A stretch of DNA of 17,674 nucleotides from an uncultured bacterium. GTDB taxonomy: Bacteria > Bacteroidota > Bacteroidia > Bacteroidales > Marinifilaceae. The stretch is taken from the NCBI GenBank assembly GCA_905215395.1, contig CAJMQA010000030.1:1-17674 (forward strand), in the 5' to 3' direction. The translations under genes and the position numbers were made by a program. The notes under the pieces are model-generated. The model was not told where the DNA came from and searched no databases. It was given only the letters and a program-made list of their open reading frames with translations. Below are positions 1 through 8,300 of this stretch, piece after piece. Within the stretch, counting starts at the first letter, position 1. Every line of letters starts with the position of its first letter.

Positions 1-506
1 TTTTCTTCTTTATCCCATAATTTCAGACGTCCTGACGGGCAGTACATGTTTTCGTGTACGGCCAGATCCCGGGCTTCCGGATCGTCGGATTTTTCTATGA
101 GTTCCCAGATAGTCCCTTTGGCCATACAGACCCGGGCATTCGCACAATACGTTGTATTGTCGGCCAATTGTACGGTCTTGCCTTCGTACAGGTCGGCATT
201 TTCGAGAAGCGGAATATTGTCGGCTGTGAGTGTAGGATCCCAGTCGGCGGTTTGATGCGTACCGTCGCAATACGGATGGTTTTTGGAATTTCCGCAGCGG
301 CACAGAGCCGTGGGTTCATTCTGGGTGGAATATTGGTGTCCCCTGACATATTCCCAGGGAATTTTTTCTTCGTTTAATACCAGAATCTCCTGCCGGAGAG
401 TGGGGTGTCCATAAACCAGATAGGGGCCGTTAGCTGTGATGTCTATGTGATATTTAGCATCCGGCTGAGGAGTGCCGGATTCAGTTTTACGTTCTTCTTC
501 TTTCAT
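1..506 (-). CDS. CDGSH iron-sulfur domain protein (partial, C-terminus beyond window)
   Basis: An open frame of 168 codons runs from ATG at 506-504 off the left edge without a stop. Residues 69-84 read CRCGNSKNHPYCDGTH, which fits the C-X-C-X8-C-X3-H motif of CDGSH/mitoNEET proteins. In that family three cysteines (C69, C71, C80) and one histidine (H84) bind a 2Fe-2S cluster. A second cysteine-bearing segment follows (C121, C127, then CPSGRL with C156). Multi-domain CDGSH proteins often carry such a divergent iron-sulfur half, so a second cluster site is plausible. There is no signal peptide, so it should be cytoplasmic, probably in electron transfer or redox sensing; the exact role is unknown. 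It is divergent from the lipoprotein gene at 661 with a 154-bp gap and appears unrelated to the SusCD cluster. The start was chosen because it is the first in-frame ATG and gives a family-like N-terminus. Confidence 0.88.
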   Translation of the reverse strand, partial: MKEEERKTESGTPQPDAKYHIDITANGPYLVYGHPTLRQEILVLNEEKIPWEYVRGHQYSTQNEPTALCRCGNSKNHPYCDGTHQTADWDPTLTADNIPLLENADLYEGKTVQLADNTTYCANARVCMAKGTIWELIEKSDDPEARDLAVHENMYCPSGRLKLWDKEE

Positions 507-660
507 TGTACAAGGTATTAAAGATTTCTTGTATTTATACTCTTTCAGATTACGGAAAGTTTTGAAAAACAGTTAGATATTTTATAAAATCCGGAAGTTT
601 TATTTTGTTCTTTTAATTTTATTTTGTAATTTCACACAGATTATTGTACGATGAATTGTT
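507..660. promoter_or_regulatory. Divergent intergenic region, presumed to hold two promoters
   Basis: This 154-bp AT-rich gap separates two divergently transcribed genes, so both promoters should lie here. I looked for the Bacteroides-type pattern (TTTG near -33, TAnnTTTG near -7). Only loose matches occur, such as TATTTTG at 601-607 and 620-626, and their spacing is wrong for a confident call. A six-codon open frame (ATG at 651, stop at 669-671) overlaps the start of the downstream gene in another frame. No other structure was seen. Confidence 0.4.
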
Positions 661-1449
661 ATGAGGAGTAAACAATTGTATATCTGGTTCTGGCTTGTCT
701 TTTGGGTATGGGGGGTGTGTGCCTGTTCGAAAGATATGGGTTGGGATAGTCTGCGGAATTATAATGCAGGAAAACAGGCTTTTAATGATGTGGAAAATAA
801 TATGGCTGTTTTTATGTCTTTTTTTGACCTTTCATTGCGGATGAATGCTTATTTACAGATTCCAGAAGAGGGAATAATTGAAGCTGAGGCATACTATTTC
901 CCGGAATACCGGATATCTCGGCTGAAAGAAGATGAATGGGCCGGATTAAAAGATCAGGATACGGTTTTCCGGATCGTGAAGGACGATCTGGCATTGACAA
1001 CTGAGACGGCTAACTGGAAAATCTATAGCTGTGACGATATGTATAAAGGAGCTGTTTCTGTTGTTTGTTCCGGTCCCAGGAGTTGGCAGTTGGGGGTGAA
1101 GGCGGTGGAGAACCGGATGTGGAGATCCGACGCACATCTGAAAATACAATATAATGGAGAACAGGTTCCGGAGAACTTCAGTCAGAGTGACTGGACGGTT
1201 TCCGGGGCAGGGGAGAGTATTGCGGAAGATGGATCTGAGGAGGTGAAGATGGGTTTTGAAGTTGCTGAATCGCTGATCCGGATGTCTGGAAGCCGGTATT
1301 TGTTTGATAAAGGTGTTTTATATATGAAAATAAGAAGAGAGGATATGGCTGCCGAGGAGATGATTAAAGCCGACCTCCGTTTATTGCCCGGTAAAAAAAG
1401 GGACTTGCAAATTACCTATAAGGGAGAGCTCTATTCCTATACTGATTAG
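661..1449 (+). CDS. Lipoprotein of unknown function (262 aa)
   Basis: The N-terminus has two basic residues (R2, K4), a tryptophan-rich hydrophobic stretch (about residues 6-21) and a lipobox-like VCAC, so it is probably a lipoprotein lipidated at C22 (C20 is a weaker alternative). After the cysteine comes SKDMGWD, a mildly acidic stretch. The mature part has no repeats, no further membrane segment and no catalytic motif that I recognise, so no function is assigned. It reads as a soluble, mixed alpha/beta envelope protein. It is the only complete plus-strand gene and converges on the SusCD-TlpA cluster across a hairpin, so it is not in that operon. ATG at 661 is the best start. AGGAG at 664-668 sits 7 nt before an in-frame TTG (676), but starting there would remove the basic residues of the signal peptide. 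Confidence 0.8.
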   Translation: MRSKQLYIWFWLVFWVWGVCACSKDMGWDSLRNYNAGKQAFNDVENNMAVFMSFFDLSLRMNAYLQIPEEGIIEAEAYYFPEYRISRLKEDEWAGLKDQDTVFRIVKDDLALTTETANWKIYSCDDMYKGAVSVVCSGPRSWQLGVKAVENRMWRSDAHLKIQYNGEQVPENFSQSDWTVSGAGESIAEDGSEEVKMGFEVAESLIRMSGSRYLFDKGVLYMKIRREDMAAEEMIKADLRLLPGKKRDLQITYKGELYSYTD

Positions 1450-1464
1450 CATTTTGATATAGTA

Positions 1465-1495
1465 AGGGTGGCCAAAATGTATTTTTGGCCACCCT
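1465..1495. terminator. Bidirectional hairpin terminator between convergent genes
   Basis: A perfect 13-bp inverted repeat, AGGGTGGCCAAAA (1465-1477) and its complement (1483-1495), is separated by a 5-nt loop. It lies 15 nt after the stop of the plus-strand lipoprotein gene and 6 nt after the stop of the minus-strand TlpA-A gene, the right place to end both transcripts. No long T-run follows on either strand, but the A4/T4 next to the loop and the GC-rich base suit a shared terminator. Confidence 0.85.
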
Positions 1496-1501
1496 CTTCA
1501 A

Positions 1502-2692
1502 TTATGGGTATAGCTCTTGCAAAGTAGCATCCAGTGCAGCTCCGCGCATTTCGGTTTTAAATATCCGGCCTTCCTTGTCGAGGAGGATACAGGTGGGAAC
1601 ACCTCTGATGTTGTATTTCTGAGCAACAGGCCCTTCAAATCCATTGGGATCGCAGAGTTGTTTCCAGACCATATTTTCTTCCTTCATCGCTTTGTTCCAG
1701 TCTGCTTTATTCTGGTCGATGGAGATGCTGATGATTTCGAATTCTTTGTCCTTATAGTCTTTATACACATGGCGGAGGTGAGGGATTTCACCCCGGCATG
1801 GACCGCACCAGGAAGCCCAAAATTCCAGCATGGCATATTTCCCTTCAGGTACATATTCGGAAAGTTTGACCATTTTCCCTTCCGGATTCATCAGTTCGAT
1901 GTCCTGGTATTTTTGTCCCAGAGCCATGGGTTTGGCTTTTTCTGCTGCCGCTTTGAATTGTTCTGCCATTTTTGGATTATTCGCCCAGGCATTGGTGATG
2001 AGAGCGGTTAACTGGTTGATTTGCGGGACAGTCAGATTCACATACATACCTGATAGAAGTTGTTTGGCCAGATCGTATGCGACAACAGAACCCGGATTTT
2101 TTTCAATAAATTTCCAACGGAGAATATCACTTTCTTTGGCTAGTTTGTCCATTTCTTTGGCTAGTTGTATCCCCTCGGTTGTATTGAAGATTCCGTCTAT
2201 TGACGGACGATGGTATATTTCCAGGTATTTGTCGTCGAGAGCCCTGTACTTTTTATTGACTGCAGCTGTTTCTTTCTGGTATTGTTGGTATAAATCATGG
2301 GTAGCAGAGCCTGTAACTACCGGATCTTTGCGGAAAGTTTCCTCACTCCGGAAATAAGTTTTCAGACTATCTACATGTCCTTTGTAACTAATGTCGGAGT
2401 TTTCCAGGTAGAACCGGCTGGCTAACCAATTGGACCGGTCACCGTCTGCGGTTTTTTCAATGATAAGATTATACATGCCCGGTTGGGTCAGTTTGCCTTT
2501 TAACAGGAATTTTCCATTTTTGATAACAGCACTGTCGATGGCTACCGGTGGATATTCGGATTCATCCATCAGCATGACTTTCATGCCTTCACTATTCCCG
2601 CCGATCTCTCCCCGGACGGTATAGCCGTCGTGTTGAGGCTGACAGGCCATTAAACTTAAACCGCATAGGGTTGTAAAAATTATTCCTTTCAT
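1502..2692 (-). CDS. TlpA-like thioredoxin-fold lipoprotein with DUF4369-type N-terminus (TlpA-A)
   Basis: A 396-residue protein with lipobox LMAC (lipidated C17) followed by QPQHDG. It lacks an obvious acidic surface-export signal, so periplasm-facing anchoring is likely. Residues about 23-125 resemble the beta-rich DUF4369 domain (GYTVRGEI, FYLENSDI), the middle is a helical linker, and the C-terminus (about 255-396) is a TlpA/AhpC-TSA thioredoxin domain. The active site is WCGPC (C296, C299), with the cis-proline at P366 in GVPTC. Such proteins reduce disulfides or exchange electrons in the periplasm; the substrate here is unknown. It carries two further cysteines, C347 and C368, the latter two residues after the cis-proline. 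It is the last gene of module I, 11 nt after TlpA-B, and is closest to TlpA-C over most of its length, but its tail ends LYP rather than in the CGK type. Confidence 0.93.
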   Translation of the reverse strand: MKGIIFTTLCGLSLMACQPQHDGYTVRGEIGGNSEGMKVMLMDESEYPPVAIDSAVIKNGKFLLKGKLTQPGMYNLIIEKTADGDRSNWLASRFYLENSDISYKGHVDSLKTYFRSEETFRKDPVVTGSATHDLYQQYQKETAAVNKKYRALDDKYLEIYHRPSIDGIFNTTEGIQLAKEMDKLAKESDILRWKFIEKNPGSVVAYDLAKQLLSGMYVNLTVPQINQLTALITNAWANNPKMAEQFKAAAEKAKPMALGQKYQDIELMNPEGKMVKLSEYVPEGKYAMLEFWASWCGPCRGEIPHLRHVYKDYKDKEFEIISISIDQNKADWNKAMKEENMVWKQLCDPNGFEGPVAQKYNIRGVPTCILLDKEGRIFKTEMRGAALDATLQELYP

Positions 2693-2703
2693 ATTTTTTT
2701 TAA

Positions 2704-3891
2704 TTAGGGTATTAATTTTTCTAATTCTGCATCGAGGTAAGCTCCCCGCATATTGGTTTTGTGTATCCGTCCTTCCTTATCGAGCAGGATGCAGTAGGGA
2801 ACTCCCATTACATTGTATACTTGTTGGGCAGGGCCTTTAAATTCTTTGGGATCATTGAGTTGAATCCAGTCCATGTTTTCTTCTTTCATGGCTTTTTTCC
2901 AGTCTTTGTCCTTTGCGTCGATAGAGACACTGATGATTTCAAATCCTTTATTTTTATAAGCCTCGTACACGTGTTTCAGATGAGGGATTTCGCCCCGGCA
3001 TGGACCGCACCAGGAAGCCCAGAATTCCAGCATGACATATTTCCCTTTGGGGATGTATTGGGAGAGCTTCACCACCTGTCCTTCCGGATTGGTAAGTTTG
3101 ATGTCCTGATAGGGAACGCCGATTGCAATTTTTTTTGCTTTCTCTGCTTTGTTTTTAAAATCAGCTAATTGAGACGTATTTGCCCAGGCTTTGCTCAGGA
3201 TTCCGGTCAGTTCGTCTATTTGTTTCGTTGTCAGCCTCACTTCTCCGTCCAGGAAATAGCTTGCCTGATCGAAGGCAACGACTGATTCCGGATGTTGGCG
3301 GATAAAGTCGAAAGTGGCCTGGTCGATCTGCTGGTCGAGAGCTGTCATTTCACGTGCCAGACGTATTCCTTCCCGGGTATTAAAAGTTTCTTCAGAAGAC
3401 GGGCGATGGTATTTTTCCAGATATTCTTCGAAGAGCTGGCTGGATTTTTTACTCAGAGGAGCTATAGATTTCCGGAAAGCCTGATGCAGATCTTCGCTGG
3501 CAGATCCTTCGATGACGGCTTTGCCTTTGCGGTCGGGATTCCAGAAATAAGTGGGTAAAGTTTGAATATCTCCTTTAAAGGTAATATCTGAATTTTCCAG
3601 ATAAAATTTACCGGATAGCCAGTTTTCTCCGGACGATTCTTTTCCTGCCGGTGTCCTGTCGATTATCCAGGTGTATAATCCCGGAGCCGGAATTTGACCA
3701 CTCATTACGAATTGATTATTTTTAATGACGGTTGAGTCTATGGTTTTTTCCGGATAATCGGTTGTCTGCAACAATACTTTCATTCCGTTACATGGTCCGC
3801 TGACTTGTCCGTGTATGGTGTATTGCTTGTTTTGTGCCTGGCAAAACGTGATTGCCAGGACACAAATAAGGGAAAGGAAAATCTTCTTCAT
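2704..3891 (-). CDS. TlpA-like thioredoxin-fold protein with DUF4369-type N-terminus, probably soluble periplasmic (TlpA-B)
   Basis: A 395-residue protein with a signal peptide (MKKIFLSLICVLAITFCQA). The residue before C17 is Phe, which does not fit a lipobox, so cleavage by signal peptidase I after CQA and a soluble periplasmic form are inferred. The layout matches TlpA-A: DUF4369-like beta domain (about 23-125), helical middle, C-terminal thioredoxin domain with WCGPC (C295, C298) and cis-proline P365 in GVPYC. It keeps the unusual cysteine two residues after the cis-proline (C367), but has Asn where A and C have the extra Cys (QLND against QLCD). It starts 5 nt after the SusD1 stop, so it is translated in the same operon. 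It is closest to TlpA-D (shared VKLSQYIP, YNVMGVP, KTNMRGA). The reductase role is a family inference. Confidence 0.92.
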   Translation of the reverse strand: MKKIFLSLICVLAITFCQAQNKQYTIHGQVSGPCNGMKVLLQTTDYPEKTIDSTVIKNNQFVMSGQIPAPGLYTWIIDRTPAGKESSGENWLSGKFYLENSDITFKGDIQTLPTYFWNPDRKGKAVIEGSASEDLHQAFRKSIAPLSKKSSQLFEEYLEKYHRPSSEETFNTREGIRLAREMTALDQQIDQATFDFIRQHPESVVAFDQASYFLDGEVRLTTKQIDELTGILSKAWANTSQLADFKNKAEKAKKIAIGVPYQDIKLTNPEGQVVKLSQYIPKGKYVMLEFWASWCGPCRGEIPHLKHVYEAYKNKGFEIISVSIDAKDKDWKKAMKEENMDWIQLNDPKEFKGPAQQVYNVMGVPYCILLDKEGRIHKTNMRGAYLDAELEKLIP

Positions 3892-3896
3892 ATCGG

Positions 3897-5309
3897 TTAA
3901 TATTCAGGGTTTTGTACTAATAATTTGTTGCCGGACAATGCCTTTTCAGGAATGGGTAATATAAATTGCCATTCTTTTTTCAATGTAGATTGAACTTTTC
4001 CCCATTCTAAATCGCCTGCCTGGGTATAGCGAACCAGATCAAACCATTCTTCTCCGCTTTCGGCCACCAATTCCAGCCATTTTTGCTGGCGTATGGATTC
4101 CAGTAATTCGTTATCCGGAATGTTATTGACCATATTTTCCGGATAACCTGCCCGGTCGGTAATGGCTTTCAAACTGGTTCTGGCTGCAGCATAATGAGTC
4201 TGTCCCTGTCTTGCTTCTGCTTCTGCATGAATGAGATAAACTTCTGCCAGGCGCAGGAAGATGTATCCGTTACCCAGGTCAGTTTGCTCGGTAGTGGCAT
4301 AAGGATATTTCCCATTTCCGGTTTTTGCGGTACCACTTTGAAAGGTTGCTGTAAAACGGGGATCGTTTTCGAATGTTCCGGCTTTGGCAGCCCAGGTTGT
4401 GGATAAACCGGTGGTATAAGAACTGGTATTGGTCCGGTCGATGCTGATACTACAGGACTCTTTCCTGCCTTCTGTATAGGGGGCGAACAGAGTTTCCGGG
4501 TTCATGAAATGCTGTACAAATAATTGGCTCCAGTTCCCTGTCTCAAGGCTGTAACCATAGGTTCCGGCAGCATCGATCACTTCTTTTGCCAGAGTAGCTG
4601 CCTGGGGATAATCTTTTTTATAAAGAAGAACTTTGGCTTTTAAAGCTTTGGCTGTCAGCCGGGAGATCCGGGAATGCAAATCTACCATTTCCGGAGCTGT
4701 GTTACCGGCATCTGTCAGGTCTTGTAAAATAAACGTGTAGCAGTCAGCTACCTTGTCGCGGGCAGAAATCGGGCTGGCAGGGCGGTAGGGTTCTTTACGG
4801 AGTACAATCCCGTAGGCTGAACTTTCGTTGTAAAATTGTCCGAACTGGCGAAGAAGCATGAAATGTGCCATGGCCCGGTGGAATTTACATTCTCCGATGA
4901 TTTCTTTATTGCGTGTCGGGTCGATTCCTATTGCCCGGTTGGCCTCCAATGCTTCGATTAGGTAGTTGGAAGCATTGATAATGGAGTAGAGGGCAGAATA
5001 AGAGTCTTGTATGGCGATGTTGCTGACTTTGACCGCATTGGTAGAAAATCCCTCGATACCGGAAATTCCGCCGGTGGTTCCCAGGGCACCTGCCATTACG
5101 GACATATGAACTCTGAAGGGTGAGATACCCCAGGCTCTCCATCCCTGATAAATACCGTTTAAGGCTTGTTCTGCACTTTTGGGAGTGGTGATGTAATTTC
5201 CTTCATCAAGTTGGTATTCGGGTTTGATGTTATCAATACCGTCCATCAGATCGCAGGCGGATAACAGGACTGCGCCGATGAAAGTTCCGATGATATATCT
5301 TAGTTTCAT
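3897..5309 (-). CDS. SusD/RagB-family outer-membrane substrate-binding lipoprotein (SusD1)
   Basis: A 470-residue lipoprotein (lipobox LLSAC, lipidated C19) followed by the acidic DLMDGID, consistent with surface exposure. SusD hallmarks are present: an early helix with SAEQALNGIY (45-54), TPR-like helices including FHRAMAHFMLLRQFG (143-157) and RLAEVYLIHAEAEAR (353-367), and the closing ILPIP...NPEY. SusD proteins cap the SusC barrel and capture ligand at the cell surface. The gene starts 24 nt after SusC1 and ends 5 nt before TlpA-B, so it belongs to the SusC1-SusD1-TlpA-B-TlpA-A operon. It is paralogous to SusD2 and has the same length. Differences concentrate at residues 72-89 and 286-345, which could be ligand-facing. 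The ligand is unknown. Confidence 0.95.
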   Translation of the reverse strand: MKLRYIIGTFIGAVLLSACDLMDGIDNIKPEYQLDEGNYITTPKSAEQALNGIYQGWRAWGISPFRVHMSVMAGALGTTGGISGIEGFSTNAVKVSNIAIQDSYSALYSIINASNYLIEALEANRAIGIDPTRNKEIIGECKFHRAMAHFMLLRQFGQFYNESSAYGIVLRKEPYRPASPISARDKVADCYTFILQDLTDAGNTAPEMVDLHSRISRLTAKALKAKVLLYKKDYPQAATLAKEVIDAAGTYGYSLETGNWSQLFVQHFMNPETLFAPYTEGRKESCSISIDRTNTSSYTTGLSTTWAAKAGTFENDPRFTATFQSGTAKTGNGKYPYATTEQTDLGNGYIFLRLAEVYLIHAEAEARQGQTHYAAARTSLKAITDRAGYPENMVNNIPDNELLESIRQQKWLELVAESGEEWFDLVRYTQAGDLEWGKVQSTLKKEWQFILPIPEKALSGNKLLVQNPEY

Positions 5310-5333
5310 AGAAATGTTTTTTAATGGTTTTAC

Positions 5334-8300
5334 TTAGAATTCCAGTTTTACTCCTATAGAGAAAGTCTTGCTTAGCGGATAAGGATCGCTATTGCTGGTG
5401 TATCCTGCCAGGCCTGCGCTTGTATCCAAAGATTCCGGATCTAATCCCGGCCATTGGGTCAGAGTCCAGATATTGGAAACAGAGGCGAAAACCATGAGTG
5501 ACTGGATATTGAAATTATGTAATATTCTTTGTGGCACGGAATAGGACAGGCTGATATTTTTCAATCTCAGATAAGAGGTGTTGAACACATATTTATCTGA
5601 AATACGGCTGTTTCCGCTAGGATCACCGACTACCAGGCGTGCGTATCTGGCATTTTTGTTTTCCGGTGTCCAGGTATTGTCATACATTTCACGGTAAATG
5701 CTGTTTCCGAGGGAACCATAGCTGTCGATACTGAGTTGGTCCAGGAAAGCTTTGGTCCCTTTGGAGAACTGGAATACCACAGAAAGGTTGAAATTTTTAT
5801 AACTGACTGTATTCATAAATCCTCCGAAAAATTTGGGTTGCGGGGTTGCGATAATGGTTTGGTCGTCACTGTTGATTACTCCGTCATTATTGAGATCTCT
5901 GTATTTGTAATCTCCTGCGCCTGTACTGGCATTCTGATAGTATTCAATGTTCGGGTTCAATTCGTGTGCCCGTTTGTTGAGTGAAGCAACCTCTTCATCT
6001 GTCTGGAAAATTTTTTCAACGAGATAACCTTGCAAAATGCCGGCCGGTTTACCTTCTTTGTAAGCTTTTGTCTGATAAGAGTTGAGGTTGGCATTGTTGA
6101 ATTTTTCAACTTTATTGCGATTAAACGAAATATTGAATTTAGAGGTCCAGGTGACTTCTTTGCTTTGTATGATTTGTCCGCCGATTTCAAATTCCATACC
6201 TGTGTTCGACATGTCGATCAGATTGGAATAGAAAGTAGTTGCCCCGGTTTCAAAGGGAAGTGGAGAAGGAGCCAGTGCTCCGTCGGTAAACCGGTAATAA
6301 GCATCGATGCTACCGAACAAACGGTAATTGAAGAATGAGAAGTCGATACCTCCATTGTATTCAGTCGTCATTTCCCATTTTACATCGTTATTCGGGAAGG
6401 TTGAGCTGGGGATGATTCCCGGAATGCCTTCGTACAATACATTACTGCTACGGGTAAAAAACTGCCGGTATGTGAAGTCGTCGACGTTAGTCGATCCGGT
6501 TTGTCCCAGGCTAAAACGTAATTTCAGGTCATTCAGAAAGGAAGCATTTTCCAGAAATCTTTCCTGACTCATTCTCCATCCCAGTGAAAGTGCCGGGAAA
6601 TAAGCGCGTTTGTTTCCAGGGCCGAATTTAGAAGAAACATCCGAGCGGAAATTGAATTCAGCCAGGTATCTTTCGTCATAATTATAGCTGGCACGGGCAA
6701 ATACAGAATTCAGTCCGCTCCTGCTTTTGCCTCCTGAATATACATCGCAATTTCCAGCAGAAGATATATTGGTCAGCACTTCGTCGTCCGGGAAGTTACT
6801 GAACATATACATATCATATTCTGAGAACACGCGATCCCAGGCATAACCCACCATGAAAGCTGCATGGTGTTTATCGATATCCAAATTATAATCAGCCCGG
6901 AAAGTGACAGAAGTATTCGCCAGTTGGTTGCTGCTTTCTGTCAGACTATTCATGGGGTCCATTCCGTAGTAACTATTGAAATCGTCCATGGCGTAACTGG
7001 GACTGAACAAGCTACCGTGGTCGTTGAATATGGAGATATTGATATCTCCTCTGATTTTCAGGTTATCGATAAGCTTGTATTCCAGATAACTGCTACCCAT
7101 AAATTGAGAAGAGCGGTTTTTATTCTGTTTGGCTCTGCTGGCAACGGGGTTGGCCAGGGAACAGAAGGTGTAGTACCCCAGTGCACCGTCGGCAGTTGCC
7201 CAGGTTCCGTTTTCATTCTTGACAGGAATATCGGGACGGAAAATCCATTCTTTAGTCGAGCCCATGTAGGAAAAATCGTTTCCTAGTTTTCGTTTGGAGT
7301 AGGTATAGTTTAGGGAAGCTCCTGCTTTAAATTTCCTGGAGATGTCGGAATCCAGTGAAAGGCGGGCTCCGTAGCGTTCCAGTTTTTCATTGATAAACGT
7401 TCCGTCCTGGTTGGTCGCGTTGAAAGAGAAAGAGTAATTGGTTGTTTCTGATCCACCCCGTACTCCGACATTGTATTGATGGGTAATGGCATTTTTATTT
7501 TGAGTTTCATCGACCCAGTTGGTATTGGCTTTGCCGAAGAAATTTTCGTTGATCTTATCGTATTTGAAAATCAGGTTGCCTTCTGCATCGTAATCCTGGC
7601 GTATACCCAGGTCTACATAGGGCATATAAAACATTTCGGCGGTCATCTCGTCCATAAAGCCCGGAGTTGAATAAGCCAATTTGTCGGCAGCGACCTGTCC
7701 GCGTTTCACCGCATCCAGTGTTCCACGGATAATGCGGTCCTGATGGCTGATAAACTCGGTCCGGTTGAGCGGTTTGTATTTTTTGACCGGATTACCAACT
7801 GATAGAGTGTAACCGGCATTGATTTTCATCTTCTGATTCCGTTGTCCGTTGACAGTATTGACAATGATTACTCCGTTTGCACCGCGGGAACCGTAAATAG
7901 AGGTTGCTGCAGCATCTTTCAATACGTCTATACTTTTGATATCGTTGGGAGAGATGGACAATAAGGGGTTGAGGGCATCTTCATCTTTACTCAGGAAAAA
8001 AGGAACTCCGTCGATGACATACAGAGGTTCGTTTGTACTTCCTGAAACGGGAGAAGTGATACCCCGGACATTGACGGTAGAAGCAGAACCGGGTTTTCCT
8101 GAACTCTGCTGAACCAATACTCCTTTTATAGCACCTCCCAAAAGGTTGTCGAAGGTGGCTGTTCCATTATTGAATTTTTCCATATCTTCAGCCGATACTG
8201 ACGAAACAGAACTGGTCACATCCCGTTTGGATTTGGTTCCATAACCGATAACAACGACATCTTGCAATTTAACGGCATCTTCAAACATCGTTACATTATG

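Noticed and set aside
54..377. Plus-strand 107-codon open frame at the left edge
   Set aside because: It is the exact complement of the CDGSH gene codons; the minus strand carries the C-X-C-X8-C-X3-H motif.
1830..2357. 175-codon plus-strand open frame antisense to TlpA-A
   Set aside because: Similar antisense frames recur opposite the paralogous TlpA genes because the codons are conserved, and it has no recognisable domain.
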